DNA of 64,000 bases from Brevundimonas vesicularis (GTDB taxonomy: Bacteria > Pseudomonadota > Alphaproteobacteria > Caulobacterales > Caulobacteraceae), in assembly GCF_014204545.1 (NCBI RefSeq), contig NZ_JACHLJ010000003.1, positions 310,001 to 374,000 of the forward strand, written 5' to 3'. Positions 27,667 through 36,410 of this stretch are shown here, piece after piece. Below the pieces are notes generated by a model. That model ran no database searches and was not told the DNA's origin. It saw only the letters and a program-made list of their open reading frames with translations. Position 1 is the first letter of the stretch. The number at the start of each line of letters is the position of its first letter. The translations under genes were made by a program, and so were the position numbers.

Positions 27667-28830
27667 TTAGAAGTTGATGTCGATGGTCGCGCGGCGGTTG
27701 AGCGGTTCGCGCACACCGTCGGCGGTCGGCTTGGCCAGGTTAGTCTCGCCCTTGCCGTCGAGGGCGATGACGCCGCCGTTGACGCCCGAGGCGACCAGCG
27801 CGTCCGCGACGGTGCGCGAACGACGGTTGGACAGACCCAGGTTATAGGCGGCCGAACCCGAGGTGTCGGTGTAGCCGACGATCAGGACGCGCGTCGGGCG
27901 ACCCGACTTGGCGTAGTTGGCGGCCTGCGTCACCACCGAACGGGCTTCCGCGGTCAGGTCCGAACGATCCCAGTCGAAGTAGACGACGAACTGGCGAGCG
28001 ACCGGGGTCTGAGCGACCGGCGCCGGCGGAGGCGGCGGGGGCGGAGGAGGCGGCGGCGGCGGGGGCGGAGGAGGCGGCGGGGGCGGAGCATCTTCCGCAC
28101 CGAAGCTGTAGCGCAGACCCAGGGTCACGGTGTGCGACTGGTCGTAGTCGCCGTCCCATTCGCCGAACTGCGTGGCGCCTGCGCCCGTGCCGGCCGTCGT
28201 CGAGGCGAAGTTGGCGTCGCCCGTCAGATAGCGGTAGGTCAGGTCGATGTTGGCGCGGTCGCCGATGGCCCAGGCCAGACCGGCGATCGCCTGAGCGGCG
28301 AACTTGGTCGAGGTGTCGTCGGCGGCGAAGGTGGCCGCACGGTTGGCGCGCAGCGCACCGATCGTGTTGGTGTCGACGCGGTTCACACCGGCGCCGAGAC
28401 CGACGAACGGACGAACGCCCCAGTATTCGAAGCCGAAGTCATAGATGACGTTGGCCATCAGGGTGGCGGATTCGATGTCGCCCTCGGGCGAGAAGCAGCC
28501 GCCCGTCGCCGGGGTCAGGTTGCACAGGCCTTGCGTGCCGGTGACGGCGCGCACGGTGCCGATGTCGCCCGAGCGGTAGCCGCCTTCCAGTTCAACGCGC
28601 CAGTTCGGGTTGAAGCGATAGCCGAGGCGAGCGAACGCCGCCCAACCGTCGTTCACTTCCCAGTTCCAGCTAGCGCCGGTCGTGGACGATTCAGCATTGA
28701 TATCGTCGATCATGTGGTAGCCGGCGTCGATGGCGCCGTACCAACCATTGGGTTCCGCCGATGCAGCACCAGCCGACAGGGCCAGGGCGGCCGCTGCGCT
28801 GGAGGCCAGCACGAAAGTCTTCATACGCAT
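27667..28830 (-). CDS. OmpA-family outer-membrane beta-barrel protein
   Basis: 387 residues. Signal peptide MRMKTFVLASSAAAALALSAGAASA is followed by an eight-strand-type barrel (GWYGAIDAGYHMI, WAAFARLGYRFNPNWRVELE, YWGVRPFVGLGAGVN, HTVTLGLRYSFG). A run of more than twenty prolines (about residues 247-270) links it to a periplasmic OmpA domain (RVLIVGYTDTSGSAAYNLG, SNRRSRTVADAL, EPLNRRATIDINF). This is the major-porin-like OmpA layout of alphaproteobacteria, tying the outer membrane to peptidoglycan. A GGAGG lies upstream; start 28830 or 28824. A TATAAC element on the minus strand at 28853-28858 is a possible -10 box. Confidence 0.94.
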   Translation of the reverse strand: MRMKTFVLASSAAAALALSAGAASAEPNGWYGAIDAGYHMIDDINAESSTTGASWNWEVNDGWAAFARLGYRFNPNWRVELEGGYRSGDIGTVRAVTGTQGLCNLTPATGGCFSPEGDIESATLMANVIYDFGFEYWGVRPFVGLGAGVNRVDTNTIGALRANRAATFAADDTSTKFAAQAIAGLAWAIGDRANIDLTYRYLTGDANFASTTAGTGAGATQFGEWDGDYDQSHTVTLGLRYSFGAEDAPPPPPPPPPPPPPPPPPPPPPAPVAQTPVARQFVVYFDWDRSDLTAEARSVVTQAANYAKSGRPTRVLIVGYTDTSGSAAYNLGLSNRRSRTVADALVASGVNGGVIALDGKGETNLAKPTADGVREPLNRRATIDINF

Positions 28831-29063
28831 AGGGGGGTATCCCTCCGCCTCTGTTATAGTAGGGGGCGGGTCTACCGCCTACGCGGGTCTTACCAGCCTT
28901 GCCTTATGAGGTCGAGGCGGAAACGTGACGACGTTTATCAGCGAAGCCGATACCGTGGCCTTGATGATACAGATAAATTTGGCGCCGAGGCGCAGAATAG
29001 TTAATCTCTGGCCGTTGATGTGTCACAATCTTCGGCAGCCCAACGCTATAACCTATGCGAGCG

Positions 29064-29531
29064 TCATGGCTCGTTTTTTGAGCCGACCATCTGCATCCCG
29101 AGCCACTCCGCGATCAGCGCCGGCTTGTCAGCCCCGTCGATCTCGACCGTCAGTTCGTGTTTCAGCAGCCAGCGTCCGCCGCCCTTGTCGTCCGCCGACA
29201 ACAGTTTGAAGCGGCCGCGAATGCGTGACCCTGCCGGCACCGGCGTCAGAAACCGCAGCTTGTCGAAGCCGTAGTTCACGCCCATCACGACGCCCTCCAG
29301 CGGCGCCACCGCGTCATAGCTCATGGCCGAAGCGAGGCTCAGGGTCAGGAAGCCGTGCGCGATGGTTCCGCCGAACGGCGTGGCCTTGGCCGCCTCCGGA
29401 TCGACATGGATGAACTGGTGGTCTTCGGTGCAATCGGCGAAGGCGTCGATCCGGGCCTGAGTGACGTCGAACCATTTCGACACCCCGACCTCCTGGCCGA
29501 TCAACGTCTGAAGTTCGCTGGCCTTGGTCAT
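29064..29531 (-). CDS. MaoC-family (hot-dog) dehydratase
   Basis: 155 residues forming a single hot-dog domain. The hydratase motif with catalytic Asp and His is visible in DCTEDHQFIHVDPE, followed by GGTIAHGFLTLSL and VNYGFDKLRFLTPVPAG. The family hydrates enoyl-CoA thioesters, for example in fatty-acid breakdown or polyhydroxyalkanoate supply. ATG 29531 has GAGGAA upstream. It is followed, at 60 bases upstream on the same strand, by a PLP-dependent dehydratase gene, possibly co-transcribed. The exact acyl-CoA substrate is not visible. Confidence 0.92.
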   Translation of the reverse strand: MTKASELQTLIGQEVGVSKWFDVTQARIDAFADCTEDHQFIHVDPEAAKATPFGGTIAHGFLTLSLASAMSYDAVAPLEGVVMGVNYGFDKLRFLTPVPAGSRIRGRFKLLSADDKGGGRWLLKHELTVEIDGADKPALIAEWLGMQMVGSKNEP

Positions 29532-29593
29532 TGTGCGTTTCCTCAGTTCATTTCAGGTGAGGTTGGCCGACCCTTGTCACGAAGGAAAGACCC

Positions 29594-30574
29594 TCAGCCG
29601 CAGAAGCGCTCCTCAATGATCTCGGCGTACAGCGTCGGATCGACGTTGGCACCTGAAAGGACAATGGCTGTCGTCAGTCCCTTCGTCCCGATCTTTCCGG
29701 CAAGCAGGGCCGCGAGCGACACGGCGCCTCCGGGTTCGAGGACGATCTTGAGATGGCGGAAGGCGAACCGCATCGCTTCCGCGACTTCCGCGTCCGAGAC
29801 GGTGACCGCCCCCGCCAGCCGCCGGTTGATCGGCCAGGTCAGCGCACCCGGCATCGGCGACATCAGGGCGTCGCAGATCGAGGGCGCGCCCTGTGGATGA
29901 CCGACCCGCTCTCCGGCCGCCAGGGATCGCGCGGTGTCGTCGAACGCTTCGGGCTCGACCACGAAGACCTTCGTCGCGGGACTGCGTTCGGCCATGACCA
30001 GATTGATCCCGGCCATCAACCCGCCGCCGGACGCCCCGCATAGCAACTGGTCGAACGGCGCATCCGCCTGATCCAGCATTTCCAGCGCCGTCGTCCCCTG
30101 GCCCTCGATAATGAAGGGATCATCGAACGGCGGAACCAGGATCGAGCCGCGCTCGGCGGCGATGGCCGCGCCGATCGCCTCGCGGCTTTCAGTCCAGCGG
30201 TCGTAGAAGCGCACCTCGCCGCCGAAGCCGATCACGCCCTCGACCTTCACCCTGGGCGAATCCGACGGCATGACGATGACCGCCGGCGTCCCGACCATGG
30301 CTGCGGCAGCGGCCACCCCCTGCGCATGATTTCCGGACGAGAAGGCGACCACGCCGCGCGCCTTCTCCTCGTCGGTCAGCCGGCTGATGCGATTATAGGC
30401 GCCCCTAAACTTGAAGGCTCCGGCGCGCTGCAGGCTTTCCGCCTTCATCAGAACCCGCCCGGCGACCGCCGCGTTCAGAGCCGGGCTTTCGAGCAGGGGC
30501 GTGCGGACGGCGATCCCGTCGATCTGGCGGGCGGCGTCGAGGACGCCTTCATAGCTGGGCAGGTGCGTCGTCAT
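29594..30574 (-). CDS. Threonine/serine dehydratase-like PLP enzyme
   Basis: 326-residue fold-type II PLP enzyme. The Schiff-base lysine is Lys55 in GAFKFRGAYNRI. The substrate loop is SSGNHAQGVA and the phosphate-binding loop is ASGGGLMAGI. There is no C-terminal ACT regulatory domain, so it fits the short catabolic threonine dehydratase or serine racemase group. Which activity it has cannot be decided from sequence alone. It is divergent from glpK, with only 37 bases between the starts. Confidence 0.92.
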   Translation of the reverse strand: MTTHLPSYEGVLDAARQIDGIAVRTPLLESPALNAAVAGRVLMKAESLQRAGAFKFRGAYNRISRLTDEEKARGVVAFSSGNHAQGVAAAAAMVGTPAVIVMPSDSPRVKVEGVIGFGGEVRFYDRWTESREAIGAAIAAERGSILVPPFDDPFIIEGQGTTALEMLDQADAPFDQLLCGASGGGLMAGINLVMAERSPATKVFVVEPEAFDDTARSLAAGERVGHPQGAPSICDALMSPMPGALTWPINRRLAGAVTVSDAEVAEAMRFAFRHLKIVLEPGGAVSLAALLAGKIGTKGLTTAIVLSGANVDPTLYAEIIEERFCG

Positions 30575-30611
30575 ATGCTCCCCTTACCCAAGACGCAGCC
30601 GGGAGAGAACC

Positions 30612-32141
30612 ATGAGCCTGATCCTCGCCATCGACCAGGGCACGACCTCCACCCGCGCCATCGCCTTCGCGGTCGCGCCTCAAGCAGCGCGAAGCGCGGT
30701 AGGCGAAGAAAAAGGGGACCTGAGGCCCGTCGCGGTCAGCCAGATCGAGCTGGCCCAGCATTTTCCGAAGTCCGGCTGGGTCGAACATGACGCCGCCGAA
30801 ATCTGGACCGCGACGCTCCAGACCTGTCGAGAGGTGGTGCGCAAGGCCGGAGGCGTCGCCCGCTTCAACGCCATCGGCATCACCAATCAGCGCGAAACGG
30901 CCGTGATCTGGGACGCGGCGACCGGCGAGCCGCTGCATCGCGCCATCGTCTGGCAGGATCGCCGCACTGCCGACGTCACCGCACGCCTGACCGCCCAAGG
31001 CCACGAGCCTCGGGTCCAGACCATGACCGGCCTGATCCTCGATCCCTATTTCTCGTCGACCAAGTTCGCTTGGCTCCTGGACGCTGTGCCCGGATCGCGC
31101 GAGCGGGCGGCGAAGGGCGAGGTCAAGCTGGGCACGATCGACGCCTGGCTGATCTGGAAGCTCACTGGCGGCCGGGTCCACGCCACCGATGCGACCAATG
31201 CATCACGCACGTCTCTGATGGATCTGAGGACGGTCAAATGGCGTGACGACCTGTGCGATGTGTTCGATGTGCCGCGCGAAGCCCTACCCGACATCGTCCC
31301 TTGCGCAGGTGTGATCGGCGAGAGCGATCCGGCGCTGTTCGGCCAGCCTCTGCCCATCGCCGGATCGGCGGGCGACCAGCAGGCGGCTCTGGTCGGGCAC
31401 GGGGCGCTCAAGGCCGGGGACGCCAAGATCACCTATGGCACCGGCGCCTTCCTTGTCGCCAATGTCGGCGCGGAGCCCGTGGCCTCAACCCGGCGTCTGT
31501 TGGGCACGCTCGGCTATCAGGCCGGCGACCAGACCGCCTATGCGCTGGAGGGCTCGATCTTCTCGGCCGGCTCGGCGATCCAGTGGCTGAGGGACGGGGT
31601 CGGGCTGATCTCAGAGTCGCGTCAATCGGAGGCGATGGCGCAGACCCTCAAGGACAACGGCGGCGTCTATATGGTCCCCGGCTTCACGGGTCTGGGCGCA
31701 CCATGGTGGGAACCAGAAGCGAGGGGAACCATCATCGGGCTGACACGGGATTCCGGTCCGGCCCATTTCGTGCGCGCCGCGCTGGAAGCCTTGGCCTATC
31801 AGACGCGCGATCTGCTGGACGCCCTGGCCGCCGACGGCGCCCCGTCTCTGAAGACGCTGAAGGTGGACGGCGGCGTCACCGCCAACAGTTTCGCCATGCA
31901 GTTCGTCGCCGACATCTGCGAGGTCCATGTGGAGCGTCCGGCCTTCCAGGAGATGACGGCTCTCGGCGCCGCGCGCCTGGCGGCCCTGGGCGTCGGCCTT
32001 TTGCCGGACTTGGAGGCGCGCCCGGCCGAGGCGCCGGCCTGCTGGAAACCTCGCATGAAGGCGGACGAGCGCGAGCGTCTGCTTTCCGGCTGGCGTCGCG
32101 CGGTGAAGGCCGCCATCATCGCCGCGCCGGACCGGGCGTGA
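30612..32141 (+). CDS. glpK: Glycerol kinase with an in-frame repeat-derived insert
   Basis: 509-residue FGGY-family kinase that phosphorylates glycerol to glycerol 3-phosphate. Signature parts: ILAIDQGTTSTRAIAF, IGITNQRETAVIWD, HATDATNASRTSLMDL, GSAGDQQAALVGHG, FTGLGAPWWEPEARGTIIG and the C-terminal LKVDGGVTANSFAMQF. Residues about 22-35 (APQAARSAVGEEKG) replace the short turn normally found between the first two strands (FDxxGxP). They are encoded by a copy of the dispersed hairpin element at 30676-30705 plus its A-rich tail. The rest of the protein looks intact, so it is probably functional. No glpF or glpD is present nearby. Confidence 0.96.
   Translation: MSLILAIDQGTTSTRAIAFAVAPQAARSAVGEEKGDLRPVAVSQIELAQHFPKSGWVEHDAAEIWTATLQTCREVVRKAGGVARFNAIGITNQRETAVIWDAATGEPLHRAIVWQDRRTADVTARLTAQGHEPRVQTMTGLILDPYFSSTKFAWLLDAVPGSRERAAKGEVKLGTIDAWLIWKLTGGRVHATDATNASRTSLMDLRTVKWRDDLCDVFDVPREALPDIVPCAGVIGESDPALFGQPLPIAGSAGDQQAALVGHGALKAGDAKITYGTGAFLVANVGAEPVASTRRLLGTLGYQAGDQTAYALEGSIFSAGSAIQWLRDGVGLISESRQSEAMAQTLKDNGGVYMVPGFTGLGAPWWEPEARGTIIGLTRDSGPAHFVRAALEALAYQTRDLLDALAADGAPSLKTLKVDGGVTANSFAMQFVADICEVHVERPAFQEMTALGAARLAALGVGLLPDLEARPAEAPACWKPRMKADERERLLSGWRRAVKAAIIAAPDRA
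30676..30705 (+). repeat. Dispersed hairpin element, copy A (inside glpK)
   Basis: Outer stem CGCCT/AGGCG, then conserved CAAGCAGCGC, loop GAA, GCGCGGT. It is followed by the A-rich tail AAGAAAAAGG. It lies in frame at codons 22-32 of glpK and contains no stop codon in that frame. Confidence 0.9.
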
Positions 32142-32178
32142 GATCCGGACGGCTCAAGGAAACGACGAGGACCGCCGC

Positions 32179-33255
32179 ATGACCGACGCCGCCCCGCTGG
32201 ACGCCCAAAGCGCCTTTTCCGGCACGCGCGAGGTCGATCCGCGCTATCGCCTGGACGAGGCGGCGCTGGACGCCTGGATGCGCGCCCACGTCTCGGGATA
32301 CGCCGGTCCTCTGACGGTGCGCCAGTTCAAGGGCGGCCAGTCGAACCCGACCTATGAACTGGTGACGCCCTCGGCCGCCTATGTGCTGCGCCGCAAGCCG
32401 CCCGGCGTCCTCCTGCCCAGCGCCCATGCCGTGGACCGCGAGTTTCAGGTCATCTCCGCCCTCGCCGCCCAAGGCTTCCCGGTCGCCAAGCCCCACGCCC
32501 TGTGCCTGGACGAAGCCGTCATCGGCTCGATCTTCTATGTGATGGACAAGGTCGAGGGCCGGATCTTCTGGGACCTGAAACTGCCCGGACTGACGCCTGC
32601 CGAACGCCGCGCCGTCTATGAGGCCCAGACGGACACCCTGGCCCGTCTGCACGCCTTCGACCCCGCCGCCATCGGCCTGGGCGACTACGGCAAGGCCGGC
32701 AACTATTTCGCGCGGCAAGTCGGCCGCTGGACCAAACAGTATCGCGCCTCGGAGACCGAACCCGTCGCCGCCATGGACCGGCTGATCGCCTTCCTGCCCG
32801 ACAGCCTGCCGCCCGAGGGACCAAGCCGGATCGTCCACGGCGACTTCCGCCTCGACAACATGATCCTGGCGCCGGACCAAGCCCAGGTCCGCGCCGTGCT
32901 GGACTGGGAGCTGTCGACCCTGGGGGATCCGATGGCCGACTTCTCCTATCTGCTGATCGCCTGGGCCATTCCGGCCAGCCTGCGCAACGGCCTCGCCGGC
33001 GCCGATCTGGAGGCCCTGGGCATCCCGTCTGTCGAGGAGACGGTCGAACGCTATGCCGCCGCGACGGGCATGCGGCCCGCCAATCTGGACTGGCTCTACG
33101 CCTATAACCTGTTCCGCCTGGCGGCCATCTGCCAGGGCATCGCCGGCCGCGTCCGCGACGGCACCGCCGCCAGCGCCCACGCCAAGACCATGGCCGCCCA
33201 GGTGGGCCCGCTGAGCGACGCGGCCTGGGGTTTCGCTAAGAAGGCCGGCGCCTAG
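32179..33255 (+). CDS. APH-type phosphotransferase family protein (ACAD10/11-like)
   Basis: 358-residue aminoglycoside-phosphotransferase-like kinase of the group often found with acyl-CoA dehydrogenases. Motifs: LTVRQFKGGQSNPTYEL, YVLRRKPPG with the nucleotide-binding Lys, the catalytic loop VHGDFRLDNMIL and the metal-binding DWELSTLGDPMADFSY. It is probably not a resistance enzyme. Relatives of this branch act on hydroxyacyl-CoA metabolism, but the substrate here is inferred only. The stop overlaps the stop of the convergent DUF1223 gene in the sequence CTAG. Confidence 0.9.
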   Translation: MTDAAPLDAQSAFSGTREVDPRYRLDEAALDAWMRAHVSGYAGPLTVRQFKGGQSNPTYELVTPSAAYVLRRKPPGVLLPSAHAVDREFQVISALAAQGFPVAKPHALCLDEAVIGSIFYVMDKVEGRIFWDLKLPGLTPAERRAVYEAQTDTLARLHAFDPAAIGLGDYGKAGNYFARQVGRWTKQYRASETEPVAAMDRLIAFLPDSLPPEGPSRIVHGDFRLDNMILAPDQAQVRAVLDWELSTLGDPMADFSYLLIAWAIPASLRNGLAGADLEALGIPSVEETVERYAAATGMRPANLDWLYAYNLFRLAAICQGIAGRVRDGTAASAHAKTMAAQVGPLSDAAWGFAKKAGA

Positions 33256-34007
33256 TCCCTGACGGCGGCGCCCAGGATGCGTTTGTCGGTCTTGCCTTGC
33301 ACCAGCACCGCCACCGCCTCGCCGGGGCGGGCGGACGGCAGGGCGTAGAGCATCGGGCGACCGCGCCATTCGCCCAGGCGGGTCACGCCGCGCACGACGT
33401 TCATGTGCCGCATCGACTGGCCGCGATTTTCGCCCTGGCGAACCTCGACCACCTGGGGGCCGGGCGTATAGGTCACCGCCACCACCTCGGCGCCGCCGAC
33501 GGGCGCGCGGCCGGAGCCGACGCCGACGCCGTTTCCGTTCTCGCGGAACTCGATCTGGGGCGGCCAGACCTGGCGCACGGCTTCCTGATCGATGGCGGTT
33601 TCAAGTTCGAGGCTGCGGGCGCCGGACACCTGGCGACGGCCGTCGATCACCACCTGGGGCGTCGAGACGCCACGTTGGCGCAGGGCGGCGCGATAGGCGC
33701 GCTGGCGCTGAACGAACTCCGGGCGGGCGAAGGTGTCGGTCCAGCCCAGATAGTCCCAGTAGTCCACGCCATAGGTCAGGGCGATGACGCCAGGCTGGGC
33801 CGCCGCCTTCTCGACCGCCGCATTGGCCTCGACACAGCCGCCGCAGCCCTGAGCGGTGAACAGTTCGACCACCACCGGCGGCCCGTCGGCTGTGGCGTGA
33901 CGCGGCGCGAGCGGCGGACGGCCGGCAGCCGGCTGGGCCGCCGAGGCGACGGACAGCAGGGCGCCCGCCATGACCGTGCCCGCGATGATCCAGCCCTTGG
34001 TGTTCAT
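33252..34007 (-). CDS. Exported DUF1223 thioredoxin-like protein
   Basis: 251 residues with an N-terminal signal segment (GWIIAGTVMAGALLSVASAA). The DUF1223 core follows: VVELFTAQGCGGCVEANA, with Cys55 and Cys58 forming a CxxC in thioredoxin-fold position, then YGVDYWDYLGWTDTFARPEF and STPQVVIDG. The family is predicted to be periplasmic and redox-active or copper-linked; its activity is not established. ATG 34007 is followed by a signal-like sequence, supporting the start. The stop overlaps the APH-type gene stop by four bases. Confidence 0.9.
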   Translation of the reverse strand: MNTKGWIIAGTVMAGALLSVASAAQPAAGRPPLAPRHATADGPPVVVELFTAQGCGGCVEANAAVEKAAAQPGVIALTYGVDYWDYLGWTDTFARPEFVQRQRAYRAALRQRGVSTPQVVIDGRRQVSGARSLELETAIDQEAVRQVWPPQIEFRENGNGVGVGSGRAPVGGAEVVAVTYTPGPQVVEVRQGENRGQSMRHMNVVRGVTRLGEWRGRPMLYALPSARPGEAVAVLVQGKTDKRILGAAVRD

Positions 34008-34063
34008 GCCGTCGTTCTTAGTCCCCGCGACCCACCGCCGCGCCTCATAATCGCGTGACCCAC

Positions 34064-34095
34064 GGGTTCAAGCCGCGCGCGGCGCGCGATAACCC
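34064..34095 (+). repeat. Dispersed hairpin element, copy B1 (diverged)
   Basis: Outer stem GGGTT/AACCC with core CAAGCCGCGC and GGCGCGCGAT, 32 bases. The core differs from the other copies, but the stem pairing is intact. Tail AAGCAAGGAC separates it from copy B2. Confidence 0.7.
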
Positions 34096-34105
34096 AAGCA
34101 AGGAC

Positions 34106-34135
34106 GGGCTCAAGCAGCGCCAAGCGCGGTAGCCC
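34106..34135 (+). repeat. Dispersed hairpin element, copy B2
   Basis: Outer stem GGGCT/AGCCC, core CAAGCAGCGC, loop CAA, GCGCGGT, then A-rich tail AAAGAAAAAG. It lies 10 bases after copy B1, just beyond the 3' end of the first S9 gene (antisense to it). Confidence 0.9.
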
Positions 34136-34148
34136 AAAGAAAAAGCGC

Positions 34149-36389
34149 TCAGTCCATCAGTTGTTGCGACAGATAGACATAGTGACGCGCCCAGCGACGG
34201 GCGTTGGCGACCGGGTCGGCGTCGTTGGAGTGACCGCCGGCCGTGTCCTCGTAGTAGAGATGATCGTGGCCCTGATCGCCGAGGCGAGCGGCGAACTTGC
34301 GCGCATGACCGGGGTGGACGCGGTCGTCGCGCGTGTTGGTGGTCAGATAGACGCGCGGATAGGTCACGTCGGGTCGCAGCTGCTGATAGGCCGAATATTG
34401 GGCGATCCAGGCGGCTTCTTCCGGGATGCGCGGGTCGCCGTATTCGCCGATCCACGAGGCGCCGGCCGGCAGCTCGTGATAGCGCAGCATGTCCACCAGC
34501 GGGCTCTCGATCACCGCCGCATTGAACAGTTCCGGGTGCTGGGTGATCGACACGCTGGTCAGGACGCCGCCGTTCGAGCGGCCGTAGATGCCCAGGCGAC
34601 GCGGGCTGGTGACGCCGCGCTGTTCCAGGTCGCGCGCCACGGCGGCGAAGTCGTCAAAGGCCTTCTGACGATCGCCGTCCAAGGCCGCCTGGTGCCAGTC
34701 GGGGCCGAACTCGCCGCCGCCGCGGATATTGGCCTGGACGAAGACGCCGCCGCGCTCCAGCCACAGCTTGCCCATCTCGGGCTTGTAGGCCGGGTTCAGA
34801 CTGACCTGGAAGCCGCCGTAGCCGAGCATGATGGTCGGGTTCGACCCGTCCAGCTTCATGTCGCGCGGACGGGTGATGAAATAGGGGATCTTGGTCCCGT
34901 CGGTCGAGGTCGCCTCGAACTGTTCTGTCACGTCGCGCGACGCGTCGAACTTGGCGGGCGCCGACTTCAGCGTGGTCAGGGTCGCGGCGTCCGCATCGGC
35001 CAGGCTGAGGGTCGGAGGGACTAGGAAGCCCTGAGTCGAAACGAACACTTCGCCGCGTGATTTGGACGAGTCGCCCAGACCGACAGCGAGGTTGTCAGGG
35101 ACTGTGATGTCGGTCGCGCCCCAGAACGAATACTGTCCCTCAGTCCCCGTCCGCTGAAAGCGAACCAAACGTCCCGCAACATTATCCGAAATGACGGCGA
35201 TGAGGGTGTTGTCGAGAACCGCCACACTCTGGAGAGATTGACGGGCATTCGGAACGAAGATCCCGACTGGATCGCGTCCGTCCGTCATCGGCGCCGGTGG
35301 GACGTTTGTGGGCGACGGAGCAGCGGACAATGCTCTTAAACCGACGACCAGAAGCGCTCCTGGCTTGTAGTCATGTGCGAGCCAACGCCACTGCTCGTCG
35401 TTTGAGAATACAAGCTGATCGCCAACTACGCCGAAGACGCTGACGCGGGCTGGCAGATTGAGCTTCGTCGCCTTGCCGTCGTGACCGAGGCTCCAGGTTT
35501 CCGACCGGAAGGTGTCCAGCGGACGGGTGATGATGACGGCCGTCACCTTGCCGTCCTTGGCGCGATAGACGGCGGGGCTCACGCCGTATCCGCCGTCGCC
35601 CTGTTCGCCGCGATAGACCTCGGTCGCCTGGGCCAGGGTCTGGCCGCGCTTCAGCGTCTTGACGATGAAGGGATAGCCGGACTCCGTCATGGTTCCGGCG
35701 CCGAAGTCGGTGGCGACCAGAAGCGTGTCGCGGTCCAGCCATTCGATGCGGTGCTTGCCCTCGGGCAGGTTGAAGCCGGTATCGACGAACTGCTTGGTGG
35801 TCAGGTCGAACTCGCGCACGACCACCGCGTCCTTGCCGCCGTCGGACAGATTGATCAGGCAGCGGGTGTCGTCCGGCGCCAGGCAGTCGGCGCCCTTGAA
35901 CACCCAGTCCTTGCGCTCCGCCTTGGACAGGGCGTCGATGTCCAGCAGCGTCTCCCACTGCGGCGTCGCGGTCCGGTAGCTGTCCAGCGTCGTACGACGC
36001 CAGACGCCCTTGGGATTGGTCGCGTCCTGCCAGAAGTTGCCGATGCCGTCGCCCAGGAAGGACGGGCTGGGGATGCGGTCGGTGGCGGTCAGGATCGCCT
36101 GGGCCTCGGCGCGGAAGGTCTCGTAGCGCGGATCGCCGGTCAGGGCGGCCAGGGACTTGCGGTTCTCTTCGGCGACAAAGGCCATGGCCTCGGCCCCGTC
36201 CACCTGCTCCAGCGCCAGATGATCGTCCGCCGCCGCGACGCCCGCCGGGGTCAGGTCGCGGGGGAAGTGAGGCGGAGGGCTGTCGTTGGTCGAGACCACG
36301 ATTTCGTCAACACCTCTGGCGACCGGCGTACTCGCGCAGGCGGCCACCAGAAGGGCCGGGATGGCGGCTGACAGGATCAGGTGACGCAT
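34149..36389 (-). CDS. S9 prolyl-oligopeptidase-family peptidase (lipoprotein)
   Basis: 746 residues. The lipoprotein signal MRHLILSAAIPALLVAAC precedes an N-terminal beta-propeller and a C-terminal alpha/beta-hydrolase domain. The catalytic triad is Ser in GIYGRSNGGVL, Asp in TRDDRVHPGH and His in TAGGHSNDAD. Further family motifs are FWQDATNPKGVWRRTTLDSY, NPTIMLGYGGFQVSL and NIRGGGEFGPDWHQAA. ATG 36389 is preceded by GGAG. The enzyme cleaves short peptides after proline in this family. A stretch coding the propeller (about 35020-35470) is poorer in G+C than the rest. A paralogue lies immediately upstream on the same strand. Confidence 0.95.
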   Translation of the reverse strand: MRHLILSAAIPALLVAACASTPVARGVDEIVVSTNDSPPPHFPRDLTPAGVAAADDHLALEQVDGAEAMAFVAEENRKSLAALTGDPRYETFRAEAQAILTATDRIPSPSFLGDGIGNFWQDATNPKGVWRRTTLDSYRTATPQWETLLDIDALSKAERKDWVFKGADCLAPDDTRCLINLSDGGKDAVVVREFDLTTKQFVDTGFNLPEGKHRIEWLDRDTLLVATDFGAGTMTESGYPFIVKTLKRGQTLAQATEVYRGEQGDGGYGVSPAVYRAKDGKVTAVIITRPLDTFRSETWSLGHDGKATKLNLPARVSVFGVVGDQLVFSNDEQWRWLAHDYKPGALLVVGLRALSAAPSPTNVPPAPMTDGRDPVGIFVPNARQSLQSVAVLDNTLIAVISDNVAGRLVRFQRTGTEGQYSFWGATDITVPDNLAVGLGDSSKSRGEVFVSTQGFLVPPTLSLADADAATLTTLKSAPAKFDASRDVTEQFEATSTDGTKIPYFITRPRDMKLDGSNPTIMLGYGGFQVSLNPAYKPEMGKLWLERGGVFVQANIRGGGEFGPDWHQAALDGDRQKAFDDFAAVARDLEQRGVTSPRRLGIYGRSNGGVLTSVSITQHPELFNAAVIESPLVDMLRYHELPAGASWIGEYGDPRIPEEAAWIAQYSAYQQLRPDVTYPRVYLTTNTRDDRVHPGHARKFAARLGDQGHDHLYYEDTAGGHSNDADPVANARRWARHYVYLSQQLMD

Positions 36390-36410
36390 GGCTTGAACTC
36401 CGCAAATCTG

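Noticed and set aside
34064..34135. Tandem hairpins considered as a CRISPR array
   Set aside because: Only two units with about 10-base spacing and no spacers of normal length; the units are structured repeats, not CRISPR.
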